DNA of 64,000 nucleotides from Treponema sp. (GTDB lineage: Bacteria; Spirochaetota; Spirochaetia; Treponematales; Treponemataceae), in the NCBI GenBank assembly GCA_024400915.1, contig JAKSLX010000004.1, forward strand, positions 62,001 to 126,000. Reading direction: 5' to 3'. The notes under the pieces are model-generated. The model was given only the letters and a program-made list of their open reading frames with translations. It did no database searches and was not told the origin of the DNA. Shown in pieces: positions 17,053 through 25,775 of this stretch. The position numbers and the translations under genes are program-made. Position 1 is the stretch's first letter. Each line of letters opens with the position of its first letter.

Positions 17053-18218
17053 AGAATGTCGTTGAGAGTTTGTTTTACACCAAGTACATTAAGGATGGAA
17101 TCTTTTGCCGAAGATTTTTTTACTGCACCGTTTGATGACTGCTTCTTTACGGCTCGAATCAAAAGGTTTTTCGGAGTTCCTTCCATATCAATGAATTCCA
17201 TAAGCTGAACTGCATACCCATTCTCTTCAAGAAGTTCAGCACGAATTGCATCAGTTGCAAGGGCTGCAAACCTTTCTCGTAAAATTCCATGCCTCATGAA
17301 AATCGCAAGAGGACTGTTTCCTTCCACCGTATTTTTACCAATCTGGCTGTTTATCTCATGCTGACAGCAGGGAACCGAAAGAATAGCCTTTGTATTGTGT
17401 TCAACTGCATATTTCAAGGCATAATCGGTAGCCGTATCGCAGGCATGAAGAGTCACAATAATATCTGGTGAGGTTTCTCCAGAATATTTTGCAATATCCC
17501 CTACAGCAAAGTTCAGGTTCGAATATCCGTATTTGCGGGCAAGATTTGCACAATGCTCGATTACATCCTTTTTTAAATCCAATCCAAACACTTCACAGGG
17601 GATCTTTTTTATTTCAGAGAGGAAATAATAGGCTGCAAAAGTAAGGTAGGATTTTCCGGAGCCAAAATCAACCATGCGTAGGGGTCTGTCCCCATTGAAA
17701 TCACCATCTCCACAGCATAATTTCTTTACATCACCAAGAATATCATCTATAAATTCAAGGAAACGGTTGATTTGTCGAAATTTATCGTATCGTGAGGAGA
17801 CAATCTTCCCCTCCTTTGTCATTACCCCAAGTTCAATAAGGAAAGGAACAGGAATACCTTCCTTGAGGATGTAATTTTTTTCTTTGTTTGTTTTGAAAGA
17901 CACTGGAACAGAAAGTTTTTTTACAAGTTTTTTAACTTCACCGCGACGATTTGCAAGATATGTTATTTCTTCAGTTTCAGTACGCTTTACGCAGTTTTTG
18001 AATGTGGTTCCAGCATTTTCTTCCACGAATTTTTCGGCATCATCTTTTGAAAGATTTTTTGTAAAGGACTGTTTTTCAGTAAAACTTTCAGAAATGTAAG
18101 CGTTTGAAGAAACAGCAGAAGGAGATGGATTTTTCCAAATGCGGACCTTTAAATAAGCTTTTCCCAATTTTTCTTCAACAACTTTTGAGGGCTTTGAAAA
18201 TGTGGCAGAAATCAACAT
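17049..18218 (-). CDS. Class I SAM-dependent methyltransferase (Methyltransf_32-like) with an in-frame REP
   Basis: 389 residues. The SAM-binding motif I is RMVDFGSGKSYLTFAAYYFL (residues 181-200). It is followed by VFGLDLKKDVI, PDIIVTLHACDTATDYALKYA and VPCCQHEI, a set typical of the PF13679 group often annotated as putative RNA or small-molecule methyltransferases. Substrate unknown. Directly before motif I, residues 176-180 (GDRPL) are encoded by a copy of the dispersed palindrome at 17680-17694. This looks like an insertion in a surface loop, since relatives usually run straight into the motif. ATG 18218 has TAGAAT 6 nt upstream and no Shine-Dalgarno. Confidence 0.8.
   Translation of the reverse strand: MLISATFSKPSKVVEEKLGKAYLKVRIWKNPSPSAVSSNAYISESFTEKQSFTKNLSKDDAEKFVEENAGTTFKNCVKRTETEEITYLANRRGEVKKLVKKLSVPVSFKTNKEKNYILKEGIPVPFLIELGVMTKEGKIVSSRYDKFRQINRFLEFIDDILGDVKKLCCGDGDFNGDRPLRMVDFGSGKSYLTFAAYYFLSEIKKIPCEVFGLDLKKDVIEHCANLARKYGYSNLNFAVGDIAKYSGETSPDIIVTLHACDTATDYALKYAVEHNTKAILSVPCCQHEINSQIGKNTVEGNSPLAIFMRHGILRERFAALATDAIRAELLEENGYAVQLMEFIDMEGTPKNLLIRAVKKQSSNGAVKKSSAKDSILNVLGVKQTLNDIL
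17680..17694 (-). repeat. REP-like palindrome copy 6, inside a coding region
   Basis: AGGGGTCTGTCCCCA on the + strand (one end mismatch). On the coding strand it reads ggg gac aga ccc ct, encoding Gly-Asp-Arg-Pro-Leu in the methyltransferase. Confidence 0.75.
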
Positions 18219-18224
18219 GTTTTC

Positions 18225-18230
18225 ATTCTA
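18225..18230 (-). promoter_or_regulatory. Candidate leaderless -10 box for the methyltransferase
   Basis: TAGAAT on the reverse strand, 6 nt before ATG 18218. Confidence 0.35.
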
Positions 18231-18265
18231 GAAAAATATCATTTATGAATCAATAATAAAACAAT

Positions 18266-18279
18266 AGGGACAGACCCCT
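18266..18279 (+). repeat. REP-like palindrome copy 7, flanking the RAYT gene
   Basis: AGGGACAGACCCCT, one G shorter than consensus, 77 bp beyond the 3' end of the transposase gene. It is inverted relative to copy 8 on the other side. Confidence 0.7.
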
Positions 18280-18355
18280 CATAAACAATATATTCTTCAA
18301 TATGCATTTCCAAGTGCATTTATCTTAAAAAAATGAACTGAATCCTTGATTTTTT

Positions 18356-19102
18356 TTATGACATTCTGATTATTTTACGACTTATTCCCGTTATTCTAGC
18401 AATCTGAGACATTGAGATTCCTAATTTTTTCAAGACGCTACACTTTTCCTTCTGTTCATCTATAGAAAGCCTTTCAAGCTTATATGGCGATGATATTCCG
18501 AACAATTTTTTTATTAGTTCTAAAACTCGACAATCTGTAAACACCAGCCTGTTTTCATATTCCATGCAATTTATTGTTTCCCGCTGATACACAAAATTCA
18601 TCAACTTTTTCCTTGAGCCAAACAAAGCAATTACATATTCAGTATCGACAAAACTTCTCCGTCTTGTGTTTTTCAATGTATAAAAACTATTCCAGCGATA
18701 TCGATCAAAAGTTTCCAGACCCGCTTTTTCACTATTTTGAAGTATGTATCGATAGACCGTTTTAAAGTATTCATCATCAAGAACTGGTTCACTTTTAAAT
18801 CGTCCCTGAAAAAGATGCCCAGAACGCTCGTATTTTCTATTGAAATAATAAACGTAGCTATTTGCAATTTTTTGAACCATTAGACTCATATTTTCATTTG
18901 CATTTCCAATCAAAACGTGGACATGATTATTCATCAGGCAAAAAGCATATACTTTTATCCCAAGTTCGTTGGAGTATTTCTTTAATTTTTCAAGGAAGAA
19001 CTTTCTGTCTTCAACATCATTAAACAGATTCTGCTTGTTATTTCCGCGCAAAATCACATGATAGAAACCAGAAGTTCCATACACTCTAGGTTTTCTTGAC
19101 AT
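18356..19102 (-). CDS. REP-associated tyrosine transposase (RAYT, Y1_Tnp family)
   Basis: 248 residues. The Y1 transposase core is visible from GTSGFYHVILRGNNKQNLF through the metal-binding HUH motif in CLMNNHVHVLIG. The segment NSYVYYFNRKYERSGHLFQGRFKS contains the likely catalytic tyrosine, and the YILQNSEKAG and RWNSFY segments follow. The C-terminal 60 residues end in a predicted helix-turn-helix (KKLGISMSQIARITGISRK). RAYTs are single-copy, domesticated relatives of IS200/IS605 transposases that recognise and move REP palindromes. This gene is flanked at 77 and 132 bp by inverted copies of the window's dispersed palindrome, the expected REPtron layout. It is A/T-rich compared with its neighbours. 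Activity is not proven, but the frame is intact. Confidence 0.88.
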   Translation of the reverse strand: MSRKPRVYGTSGFYHVILRGNNKQNLFNDVEDRKFFLEKLKKYSNELGIKVYAFCLMNNHVHVLIGNANENMSLMVQKIANSYVYYFNRKYERSGHLFQGRFKSEPVLDDEYFKTVYRYILQNSEKAGLETFDRYRWNSFYTLKNTRRRSFVDTEYVIALFGSRKKLMNFVYQRETINCMEYENRLVFTDCRVLELIKKLFGISSPYKLERLSIDEQKEKCSVLKKLGISMSQIARITGISRKIIRMS

Positions 19103-19233
19103 TATAATCTCTTATTTATATTTATTTTCAAAAAAATACAAAAAAGCGACAGTTTTAATAATAAAAATTTGAAATTGAGGATCTATCCTTCTTTTTTTTC
19201 CTTCCTTTTTGTTTATTTCTTTCTTTTTTACAT

Positions 19234-19248
19234 TGGGGTCTGTCCCCT
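19234..19248 (-). repeat. REP-like palindrome copy 8, flanking the RAYT gene
   Basis: TGGGGTCTGTCCCCT on the + strand (one end mismatch), 132 bp upstream of the RAYT start and 27 bp upstream of the pepF -10 box. Confidence 0.75.
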
Positions 19249-19271
19249 TTAGTGCCATTCAAAAAAAAATA

Positions 19272-19280
19272 TGCTATATT
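19272..19280 (+). promoter_or_regulatory. Extended -10 promoter (leaderless) for pepF
   Basis: TGCTATATT, an extended -10, ends 6 nt before ATG 19287. No Shine-Dalgarno. Confidence 0.5.
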
Positions 19281-19286
19281 ATTTTC

Positions 19287-21083
19287 ATGAGTAACAAAAA
19301 AATTCCATTGAGAAAAGACGTCCCTGCGGAACACAAATGGGACCTGACAAAACTTTATAAAACAGAATCGGACTGGGAAGCAGACCTTGCACGCATTCCT
19401 TCCTTTACAGAAAAACTGGTTTCCTTCAAAGGCAAACTTGGAACTTCAAGCGACACACTTCTTGCAGCACTCAAGGCCGATGATGAGCTTGGACTTCTTG
19501 TAGAAAAAGTATACCACTACGCAAGCCTCATGAACGAAGCAGACCAGAGTGAAAGCGCAAACCAAGAGCGCTACAACAAGGTAATGATGGCATATACGAA
19601 TATGTCGTCGCAGTGCAGTTTCTTTACACCTGAACTTCTTTCGATAGAAGATGACAAAATCAACGCCTGGTGTGAACTTCCTGAATTTGCAGATTACAAA
19701 ATCAGCATCAAAAAGTCTCTTCACGCAAAGCCTCACATTCTTTCAGAAAAAGAGGAGCGTCTCATGGCCCTTCAAAGCGAAAGTGGACAAACAGCCTCAA
19801 ATGTATTCAGTCTATTAAATGACGTAGATATGGACTTTGGAACCGTTCATTGTGACGAAGGGGACAGACCCCTTACACACAGCACATGGACCAACTTCCT
19901 AGAAAACCAGGACCGCAATATCCGCCAGGAAGCTTACACAAAGTTCTACGACCAGTTTGAAAAGCACGCAAACACTCTTGCATCCCTTTATGCAGGATCA
20001 GTAAACAACGACATATTCGTTGCCCGTGCAAGAGGCTACAAATCTTCTTTGGATATGGCACTTTACGGAGACAAGGTGCCTGAAAGCGTTTACAGGAATC
20101 TTATTGAAACAGTCCACAAAAACCTTCCGGATCTCCACAGGTTCTATTCACTCCGAAAAAAACTTCTTGGGCTGGACGAGCTCAGGCATTGGGACGTTTA
20201 CGTTCCCCTCGTTAAAACAGTTAAGTCCAAGGTAACATACGAGGAATCAGTAGAAATCTGCCGCAATGCAATGGCTGTTCTTGGGAAAGAATACACTGAC
20301 ACATTGTGCGGAGGACTTTTAGGCGGATGGTGTGACCGCTACGAAAACAAGGGAAAACATTCCGGTGCATTCTCAAGCGGATGCTACGAAGGATACCCTT
20401 ACATACTTTTGAACTATGATGATGATACCCTCCGTGATGTATATACAATGGCACACGAAGGCGGACACAGCATGCACTCCTGGTATAGCGTTCACAATAA
20501 TCCTTTCAGTTGCTATGACTATACGATTTTTGAAGCTGAAGTTGCCTCAACATTCAATGAAGAACTTGTGTTCCAGTATCTTTTGAAAAATGCAAAAGAT
20601 GATGAAATGAAAAAATATCTCATTGCAATGCGTGCTAACGACATTCTTGCAACCCTCCACCGCCAAACAATGTTTGCAGAGTTTGAACTCAAGTGCCACG
20701 AAGCCGTTGAAAACGGAACTCCATTAAGCTGCGACGGAATCCGCAAGATTTACCGTGAACTCCTTGAGCTCTATTTTGGACCTGAAATGAAGTTTGAAAA
20801 ATCAAGTGATATGGAAGGACTCCGCATACCACACTTCTACAATGCATTCTATGTTTACAAGTATGCTACTGGAATTTCGGCATCACTTGCACTTGCAAAG
20901 CGTGTAACTGAGGGCGGAGAAAAGGAAAGGGAAGATTACTTCAAGTTCCTTAAGAGCGGTGGCAGCCGTTATCCAATTGAAGCCCTCAGAGTTGCAGGAG
21001 TAGATATGGAAAGCCCAGAACCAGTTCAGGCAGCCCTTGATACTTTCAAGAACCTTGTGGACCAGCTGGAAAAGTTCTGTTGA
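19287..21083 (+). CDS. pepF: Oligoendopeptidase F (M3B) with an in-frame REP
   Basis: About 598 residues, the usual PepF length. The zinc site is TMAHEGGHSMHSWYS (HExGH), with the downstream glutamate in the FEAEVASTFNE region. The N-terminal half is the helical M3B lobe. Cytosolic degradation of peptides of roughly 7-17 residues is the family role. Residues near 191-196 (EGDRPL) are encoded by a perfect copy of the dispersed palindrome at 19859-19873, at a turn where relatives normally have a short charged loop before the LTH segment. The start is ATG 19287 (MSNKKIPLRKD); the frame is open from 19209, but the extended -10 lies between. A terminator follows. Confidence 0.92.
   Translation: MSNKKIPLRKDVPAEHKWDLTKLYKTESDWEADLARIPSFTEKLVSFKGKLGTSSDTLLAALKADDELGLLVEKVYHYASLMNEADQSESANQERYNKVMMAYTNMSSQCSFFTPELLSIEDDKINAWCELPEFADYKISIKKSLHAKPHILSEKEERLMALQSESGQTASNVFSLLNDVDMDFGTVHCDEGDRPLTHSTWTNFLENQDRNIRQEAYTKFYDQFEKHANTLASLYAGSVNNDIFVARARGYKSSLDMALYGDKVPESVYRNLIETVHKNLPDLHRFYSLRKKLLGLDELRHWDVYVPLVKTVKSKVTYEESVEICRNAMAVLGKEYTDTLCGGLLGGWCDRYENKGKHSGAFSSGCYEGYPYILLNYDDDTLRDVYTMAHEGGHSMHSWYSVHNNPFSCYDYTIFEAEVASTFNEELVFQYLLKNAKDDEMKKYLIAMRANDILATLHRQTMFAEFELKCHEAVENGTPLSCDGIRKIYRELLELYFGPEMKFEKSSDMEGLRIPHFYNAFYVYKYATGISASLALAKRVTEGGEKEREDYFKFLKSGGSRYPIEALRVAGVDMESPEPVQAALDTFKNLVDQLEKFC
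19859..19873 (+). repeat. REP-like palindrome copy 9, inside pepF
   Basis: Exact AGGGGACAGACCCCT read in frame as ggg gac aga ccc ctt, encoding Gly-Asp-Arg-Pro-Leu, the same frame and orientation as copy 6. Confidence 0.8.
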
Positions 21084-21116
21084 TATAAATACCGGTACCA
21101 GAACTAACTTTTGCAG

Positions 21117-21140
21117 CACGAAATACAGTGACATTTCGTG
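21117..21140. repeat. Hairpin downstream of pepF
   Basis: CACGAAAT (21117-21124) and ATTTCGTG (21133-21140), 8-nt loop, no T tract. Role unclear. Confidence 0.4.
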
Positions 21141-21189
21141 TATAACCTGAAAAAAAAGTGTAAAAGCTTTGTTATCTACTAAAAGACAA

Positions 21190-21220
21190 AAAGGCCCTTC
21201 GGTTTTCCGAAGGGCCTTTT
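21190..21220. terminator. Bidirectional terminator between pepF and the FlgD-Ig/OmpA gene
   Basis: 13-bp stem AAAGGCCCTTCGG / CCGAAGGGCCTTT with a TTTT loop, and T or A runs on both sides. It serves pepF on the + strand and can serve the 21326 gene on the - strand. Confidence 0.85.
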
Positions 21221-21265
21221 CTTTGCCAACATCAAGGATGGCGTGTCATAAATTCAGCAACATCG

Positions 21266-21296
21266 ACCGAGAGTTTTGCATGTCAAAACTCTCGGT
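21266..21296. repeat. 13-bp perfect hairpin after the FlgD-Ig/OmpA gene
   Basis: ACCGAGAGTTTTG (21266-21278) and its exact complement (21284-21296) with a 5-nt loop. No T tract follows on either strand. It is 29 nt past the stop of the 21326 gene and may be an mRNA-end stabiliser. Confidence 0.5.
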
Positions 21297-21325
21297 GTAA
21301 AATCTACAGGATGTTAATTTTATAA

Positions 21326-24300
21326 CTACTTCTGAAGAATGAATTCAACGCGGCGGTTCTTCCAGTTGACATCGCTGTTCTTGCGGTCTGCAACAGGCTC
21401 TGTACCACCCTTTCCTTCAGATGAAAGTCTCTTTTCACCATCCTTTACCTTAAGAGCAATGAGCTGGTTCTTAACATATTCTGCGCGTTCTGTAGAAAGA
21501 GGAATAAGTTCCTTTGTCTCTTCATCGGCATTATCAGTTACACGATTAGCATGTCCTACAACTGTTACCCTGTAATCCTTGAACTTATTGAGGATCTCTG
21601 CAACACGCTTGAGGATACGCTGATTGTTGTCAGCCTGAGCCTGAGTAATACCCTTTTCCTTTACATTGCCCTTTGCATCAAGCTTCTGAACACCAAAGTC
21701 AGCTGCATTTGCACGGAAGATGATGGAAGGAATCTGCATCTTGAGCTTGTCACCGTCCTGAATGATGAGGACATCAACATTGATTACGCCTTTGAAAGTA
21801 GTATGCATGCCAAGTTCGTCATAAGCTTCAAGAATGTATGGATAGTCTTCTGCAGACTGAACGATTTCACCGTTATTTCCACGTCCGTCCCAAACAAGAC
21901 GTTCTGTCATAACATTTTTACCGGCTGTTTTCCAGAATGGGCTTAAAGGTTTCTTTTCATCCTTGATTGGATTGTAAATTGTAAACGACCAGTTCTTAAG
22001 TCCTGCAATAGCCTTACACTTAAGCTGGATGAAGAGATCATCGTCATTGCCATCATTATCAGGACTGAAATATGCAGGTGCAGTTCTTACGGCAAGTTCA
22101 GGTCCCTTTGTTGTACAGATGAACATTGATGTTTCTGTATCTACAATATTACCCTTTGTATACTCAACATGAAGTTTACCCTTAAAGATGCCTTCTGCAA
22201 GAGTGCCTTCGTTAGTATCACCGGCCCAGTTGATTACAGCAGGAAGATCTTTCTGATCCTTGTCCGAGAACTGCTTAACGCTTCTGCTCTTTTCATCAAC
22301 TATGTCAAACTTCCATGAAGCAATGCCATCCTTAAGTGTTGTCTTGATGTCAAACTTCTGCACATCAAGAACATTGTCACCATTAGGAGAAATGCCATTG
22401 TATTCAGCAGTAACATAGGCAGAAACAGGTCTTGCATCAACGGCAATTCCTGAAATTGAAGCCTGTCCCTTATTGCCTGCAGCATCTACAGAAGAAATTA
22501 CAAGCGAATAATTTCCGTTTGCAACTTTATTTCCGTTATCATCAGTTCCGTCCCAGCTAAAGTTTGCAGCCTTACTGTTTACGAAACGAACTGTCTTTAC
22601 AACAGCATTTTTTCCGTCACGAATTTCTGCAGTCCACAATTCTTCTACTGAAGATTCTTCAACCATTACAGGAAGATTTTTCTTTGTACTTGTTTCTTCC
22701 GGAGAGAAAGCAACATATGGAACAGAAACCTTGATTACTGGTGCAGTTGAATCAAGAATGAATTTTCCTGATTCTGCACTTGCTTCAGTTCCGCTGTTTG
22801 CTACAGTTGTAATCTTTGCAACATATTCTCCATCAGCACATCTTGTACCGCTGTCCGAAAGACCGTCCCACTGAATTGCAGAAGGAACCTTTCCGCTGCC
22901 AGTGAACTTCTTTACTACAGTTCCCTTTGAAGAAACGGCAACTTCATAAGACTTGATTCCACTGGATGCATTAACAACAGGATTGATTGAGACTTTCTGC
23001 ACCTTGCTTTCTGCGTTAAGAGAAAATGCTTTAGGGGCAACATTAATGGCAAGTTCTGTCTTGCTTGTATCAAGTGTAAATTCTGAAGTTGAAACTGTCC
23101 TCTTGTTACCTGCAAGTTCTGTTACTTCAAGTATGTACCTATATGTATTGTCATTAAACTGTCCGTTTTCACCGAGACCGTTCCACTCAACTTTTGCAGG
23201 AAGAATCGAGCCAAAGTTATACTGTCTTGCAATCTTGCCGTCCTTATCCACGATTTTACCAACCCAATTCTTAGGACCGGTATATGAATTTTCAGAAGCT
23301 GCCTGCTGTACAATCTCAAAGAGATTCTGTCCATTGAAAACTGTATTTGCAGGAAGATTTACAACTGCAGTTGGAGCTTCATTATCAAGAACGAATACTG
23401 GAGAATAAACTGCTTTTGGTTCATATCCGTTAAGATAGCGGGCAGTTACCTTTGCACGGTATTCACCTTCTGCAAGAATTGCACCGTTGCTTCCCTTTCC
23501 GTCAAATGCAAGCTTATCCGGAGCCTTATTGTTGTTTCCTGAAAGTGTATAAAGAACATTGTCATCAGACTTACCAACAACATCAATCTTCCATGAAACA
23601 AGGGAATTAACGCTTGCCTTAGGAGAAGGAATTGATATGTCAAAGTTTACAGTCTTGCGTTCCTTAGCAACTTCACCCTTTGGGGCTGGTGCAAAGAATC
23701 TTGAATCCAATGTATTTCCTGCAATTGAAATTGAAATCTCAGGTTTTTCAGCAGAGAAAATGATGTTGGAAATCACTGCCTTTTCAGATGTATTTCCAGC
23801 CAGGTCAGTAGAAGTAATTTCATACTGGTAGACTCCATCAGGAACGATAGCCTTGCTGTCATTTGTTCCGTTCCATACAATCTTGTCTGGAGCAGCTTTT
23901 TCCCATCTGTAAGATTTTACAGTATTGCCGTTCATATCCGTAATTTTTGCAGTCCACAATTCTTCTACGGAACCAGACTGATTTACAGGAAGAACTGCCT
24001 TTGCACCTTCGCCGAAATTCTTTTCATCGCTTGAAAGCTTAGCAAGTTCAATTGCAGGAGGAGTATTATCAACAATTACCGTTGCTTTCTTTGTTTCCGT
24101 TTCCTGGCCATTACCCTTGCGAGTCCAGATTGAATAATAGTAAGTTCCGTCTTCTGCAAGGGAACCGTCATCAAGATAACCGTTCCAGCTTACACTAGGA
24201 GGAATATCAACACTTTCCTTAGTTTTACCAAGCTGTTTGAGAAGCGACTTTGCGTTGATTTCTTCAGGAAACTTGATTTTGTTTCCAATAGTCCTCACAA

Positions 24301-24550
24301 GCTTTTCATTTTTATCGTAGACACGAAGATTCCAAGCAGTAATGATGCCTGTAGTTGAATTCTTAGCCTTTGTATCAATATTAAAATTGACAGTAAGCTC
24401 GTCCATGATGCCGTCATTGTTTGGAGAAATATATTTTACTGACGGTCCTTTTTTTGGAGCATCCTTAGGAGCCGCAAACATCTGTGTTCCTGCAAAAACA
24501 AAAGCTGCAAGTGCAGAAATTTCAATAATTCTAATTGTTGTCTTTTTCAT
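21326..24550 (-). CDS. Large periplasmic protein with repeated FlgD-type Ig domains and C-terminal OmpA domain
   Basis: 1074 residues with a Sec signal peptide (cleavage near residues 26-27, MFAAPK). At least seven repeats of about 100-130 residues follow. Each is a FlgD-like Ig unit with motifs such as VSWNGYLDDGSLAEDGTYYYS, VWNGTNDSKAIVPDGVYQYE and FSWDGTDDNGNKVANGNYSL. Two segments carry ISPNNDG or FSPDNDGN calcium-type loops. The last 140 residues form an OmpA-like peptidoglycan-binding domain: IIFRANAADF, VTVVGHANR and NRRVEFIL. It is probably a long spacer or scaffold anchored to peptidoglycan. It is not the flagellar hook-capping protein, despite the FlgD-like units. An AAAGGA ribosome-binding site precedes the start. 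Confidence 0.85.
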   Translation of the reverse strand: MKKTTIRIIEISALAAFVFAGTQMFAAPKDAPKKGPSVKYISPNNDGIMDELTVNFNIDTKAKNSTTGIITAWNLRVYDKNEKLVRTIGNKIKFPEEINAKSLLKQLGKTKESVDIPPSVSWNGYLDDGSLAEDGTYYYSIWTRKGNGQETETKKATVIVDNTPPAIELAKLSSDEKNFGEGAKAVLPVNQSGSVEELWTAKITDMNGNTVKSYRWEKAAPDKIVWNGTNDSKAIVPDGVYQYEITSTDLAGNTSEKAVISNIIFSAEKPEISISIAGNTLDSRFFAPAPKGEVAKERKTVNFDISIPSPKASVNSLVSWKIDVVGKSDDNVLYTLSGNNNKAPDKLAFDGKGSNGAILAEGEYRAKVTARYLNGYEPKAVYSPVFVLDNEAPTAVVNLPANTVFNGQNLFEIVQQAASENSYTGPKNWVGKIVDKDGKIARQYNFGSILPAKVEWNGLGENGQFNDNTYRYILEVTELAGNKRTVSTSEFTLDTSKTELAINVAPKAFSLNAESKVQKVSINPVVNASSGIKSYEVAVSSKGTVVKKFTGSGKVPSAIQWDGLSDSGTRCADGEYVAKITTVANSGTEASAESGKFILDSTAPVIKVSVPYVAFSPEETSTKKNLPVMVEESSVEELWTAEIRDGKNAVVKTVRFVNSKAANFSWDGTDDNGNKVANGNYSLVISSVDAAGNKGQASISGIAVDARPVSAYVTAEYNGISPNGDNVLDVQKFDIKTTLKDGIASWKFDIVDEKSRSVKQFSDKDQKDLPAVINWAGDTNEGTLAEGIFKGKLHVEYTKGNIVDTETSMFICTTKGPELAVRTAPAYFSPDNDGNDDDLFIQLKCKAIAGLKNWSFTIYNPIKDEKKPLSPFWKTAGKNVMTERLVWDGRGNNGEIVQSAEDYPYILEAYDELGMHTTFKGVINVDVLIIQDGDKLKMQIPSIIFRANAADFGVQKLDAKGNVKEKGITQAQADNNQRILKRVAEILNKFKDYRVTVVGHANRVTDNADEETKELIPLSTERAEYVKNQLIALKVKDGEKRLSSEGKGGTEPVADRKNSDVNWKNRRVEFILQK

Positions 24551-24615
24551 CTGATAAATTCCTTTCTACCAAATAAACAATCAAGTATTTTAAAGTGTTA
24601 CAAAAAAAATAATAA

Positions 24616-24637
24616 ACCCCGACGCAAGCATCGGGGT
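24616..24637 (-). terminator. Rho-independent terminator of the UPF0164 gene
   Basis: ACCCCGA (24616-24622) and TCGGGGT (24631-24637). On the - strand a T-rich tract follows (complement of the A run before 24616). Confidence 0.75.
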
Positions 24638-24691
24638 ATGCAAAAGGGGTAATACCCTTTCAATGCTTAATTCTTATGCAGTCCTGAAGAA

Positions 24692-25726
24692 TTACCACAT
24701 TTCGATTTCAGCACCAGAAGTATCCTTCTGTCCAAGATCAACTCTTGCTCCGCCGCTTATTGCGAGGATTCCGCTGTAAAGGTACTGTGTTGCAACTGCA
24801 GGAGTTACATTGCTGTCCTTGTTTCCGACCTTAGCACCAAACTTATAAGAAACTCCGAAAGCAACAGAAGAAATACCGTCGCTTCCGCCTTCTACAGCTT
24901 CCCTAAGGTTGTACTGCCAGCCAAGGTTAAGCTTGAGCTTGTCTGCATGTGCAACTTCAAATGCAAGGTCAACGATACAGTTTGTCACGAAAGTTGGCAT
25001 GCAAACGTCTGCGCTGAAGCTGCCGACCCAGTTGCTTTCGTCAAACACCTGAGCTGCAACACCTGCACGAGGTGTAAAGATTGTTGGATACTTTGAACAT
25101 TCATCCTTATGATCAATACCAAGTGTCTTAAAATCAGCAGGCTTACCAACGTTGAGAACGGCAGCACCAATGCGAACATCCTTAAGGAAACCAAAGTCAC
25201 CTACCCTTGCAAGGGCACCAAAGTCTGCACCGAGACCATAACTTGAATCAATGTCAGTTCCCTTGTAAGAACGGTAGTAGAAGTTTGCACCAACTGAAAG
25301 CCAGTCAAGAACATCCTTAGAAGCGCCAACGTGAATGTCCCAGATCTTTCCAAGTGGCATTCCAAACATTTCCGAAGAAAGGTAGCTTGTTGTTGCTGTA
25401 AAGGCAGCAAACTTGGTAGGAACGATTACGCCTGTTTCAAATGCAGAACCATTTGACTTGTCCTCATCTTTCTTATTGCAGTTGATGAAAGCTGTTCCAC
25501 TCAAATCAAAAGTGATGATTTCGCTGTTTGCAGGAAGGGCTGGGTTGTATGTAATTGATGATGGAATTACATTGAAAGAAGGACCTCCTGCTGCTGATGC
25601 AGATGCACCGCTAAGCATTTCTGGGTTTGAAAGTCTGAAAAGCTCTTCACCGCCCATTGGTGGGTTGTAAGCAAACACTGAAGCCGCAGAAACAGCAATT
25701 ACAGCTGCCATGATAATTTTTTTCAT
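24692..25726 (-). CDS. UPF0164 / FadL-like outer-membrane barrel protein
   Basis: 344 residues with a Sec signal peptide (residues 1-19, VFAYNPP). The mature start with GGEELFRLSNPEMLSGASAS is followed by many alternating amphipathic strands. Examples are ITFDLSGTAFI, WLSVGANFYYRS, VRIGAAVLNVGKPADFKTLG and SSVAFGVSYKFGAK. This is the organisation of the treponemal UPF0164 family, thought to be FadL-type barrels for uptake of hydrophobic solutes. The assignment is by overall pattern; no alignment was run. It has a GGAG ribosome-binding site and its own terminator. It lies in the same direction as the FlgD-Ig/OmpA gene, 141 bp away. Confidence 0.65.
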   Translation of the reverse strand: MKKIIMAAVIAVSAASVFAYNPPMGGEELFRLSNPEMLSGASASAAGGPSFNVIPSSITYNPALPANSEIITFDLSGTAFINCNKKDEDKSNGSAFETGVIVPTKFAAFTATTSYLSSEMFGMPLGKIWDIHVGASKDVLDWLSVGANFYYRSYKGTDIDSSYGLGADFGALARVGDFGFLKDVRIGAAVLNVGKPADFKTLGIDHKDECSKYPTIFTPRAGVAAQVFDESNWVGSFSADVCMPTFVTNCIVDLAFEVAHADKLKLNLGWQYNLREAVEGGSDGISSVAFGVSYKFGAKVGNKDSNVTPAVATQYLYSGILAISGGARVDLGQKDTSGAEIEMW

Positions 25727-25775
25727 ATTTTATCTCCTCTAAAAAATTATTCAAAACAATTAGTCTAATTATAAC

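Noticed and set aside
21326..24550. Flagellar hook-capping protein FlgD
   Set aside because: Only the Ig-like unit is shared; repeat number, signal peptide and OmpA domain do not fit FlgD.
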